From Acidobacteriota bacterium (GTDB lineage Bacteria > Acidobacteriota > Terriglobia > Bryobacterales > JACQDG01), in NCBI GenBank assembly GCA_016201195.1, contig JACQDI010000229.1, positions 1 to 5,533 on the forward strand: 5,533 nt of DNA, given 5' to 3'. Each line of letters begins with the position of its first letter. The first letter of the stretch is position 1. A program made the position numbers and the translations under genes. This document shows, piece by piece, positions 5,500-5,533 of this stretch. Under the pieces are notes generated by a model. It had not been told where the DNA came from. It did no database searches and saw nothing but the letters and a program-made list of their open reading frames with translations.

Positions 5500-5533
5500 A
5501 TGATCTCCGTCGTCATCCCCGTTGCGAACGAGC
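5500..5533 (+). CDS. Probable family 2 glycosyltransferase, first 11 codons only (cut by right window edge)
   Basis: ATG at 5500 opens a frame reading MISVVIPVANE before the window ends. A hydrophobic strand of the type SVVIPVxNE is the classical N-terminal nucleotide-sugar-binding start of GT2 glycosyltransferases, which transfer sugars from nucleotide donors to lipids or polysaccharides on the cytoplasmic side. No clear Shine-Dalgarno precedes it (AACCAAAGC). It lies 40 bp after the deacetylase-like gene on the same strand, separated by the hairpin, so the two may form an operon for envelope glycan work. The short length limits certainty. Confidence 0.6.
   Translation, partial: MISVVIPVANE

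Overview
This GC-rich window looks like a chromosomal segment from an Acidobacteriota-type bacterium, probably of the Solibacter/Bryobacter kind. The assignment rests mainly on the large Oar-like TonB-dependent receptor: an N-terminal carboxypeptidase-regulatory-like domain, an ELPLNGRNF-type plug motif and a C-terminal phenylalanine. Families of these receptors are strongly expanded in that phylum. The assignment is inferred from protein style, not from a marker gene.

Layout, left to right. Positions 1-496 (minus strand) hold the N-terminal 165 codons of a YheT-like alpha/beta hydrolase that runs off the left edge. A 73-bp gap follows, containing a run of heptamer repeats that touches the stop codon of the next gene. 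Positions 570-3905 (minus) encode a complete 1111-residue receptor with a signal peptide. Positions 3906-4070 form a divergent control region. It contains a strong promoter candidate for the receptor (consensus -35 TTGACA), a pair of 13-bp direct repeats 23 bp apart, and a weaker promoter candidate that would give the rightward gene a leaderless or nearly leaderless mRNA. Positions 4071-5459 (plus) encode a 462-residue secreted polysaccharide-deacetylase-like protein with an unusual C-terminal region that appears internally duplicated. A perfect 13-bp-stem hairpin lies two bases after its stop. At 5500 a new plus-strand gene begins; its first 11 codons read like the N-terminus of a family 2 glycosyltransferase.

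Functional reading. The receptor would sit in the outer membrane and import, or export via its barrel, an unidentified ligand. The deacetylase-like protein would act outside the cytoplasm on an unidentified carbohydrate, and the glycosyltransferase would make glycan. A theme of envelope or extracellular polysaccharide is reasonable for the rightward genes, and the shared divergent spacer allows co-regulation with the receptor, but no substrate can be read from the sequence. I see no mobile element, CRISPR array, RNA gene or defence system. The most interesting points are the layout of the divergent spacer, the C-terminal repeat region of the deacetylase-like protein, and the four receptor cysteines arranged as two CxxC pairs.
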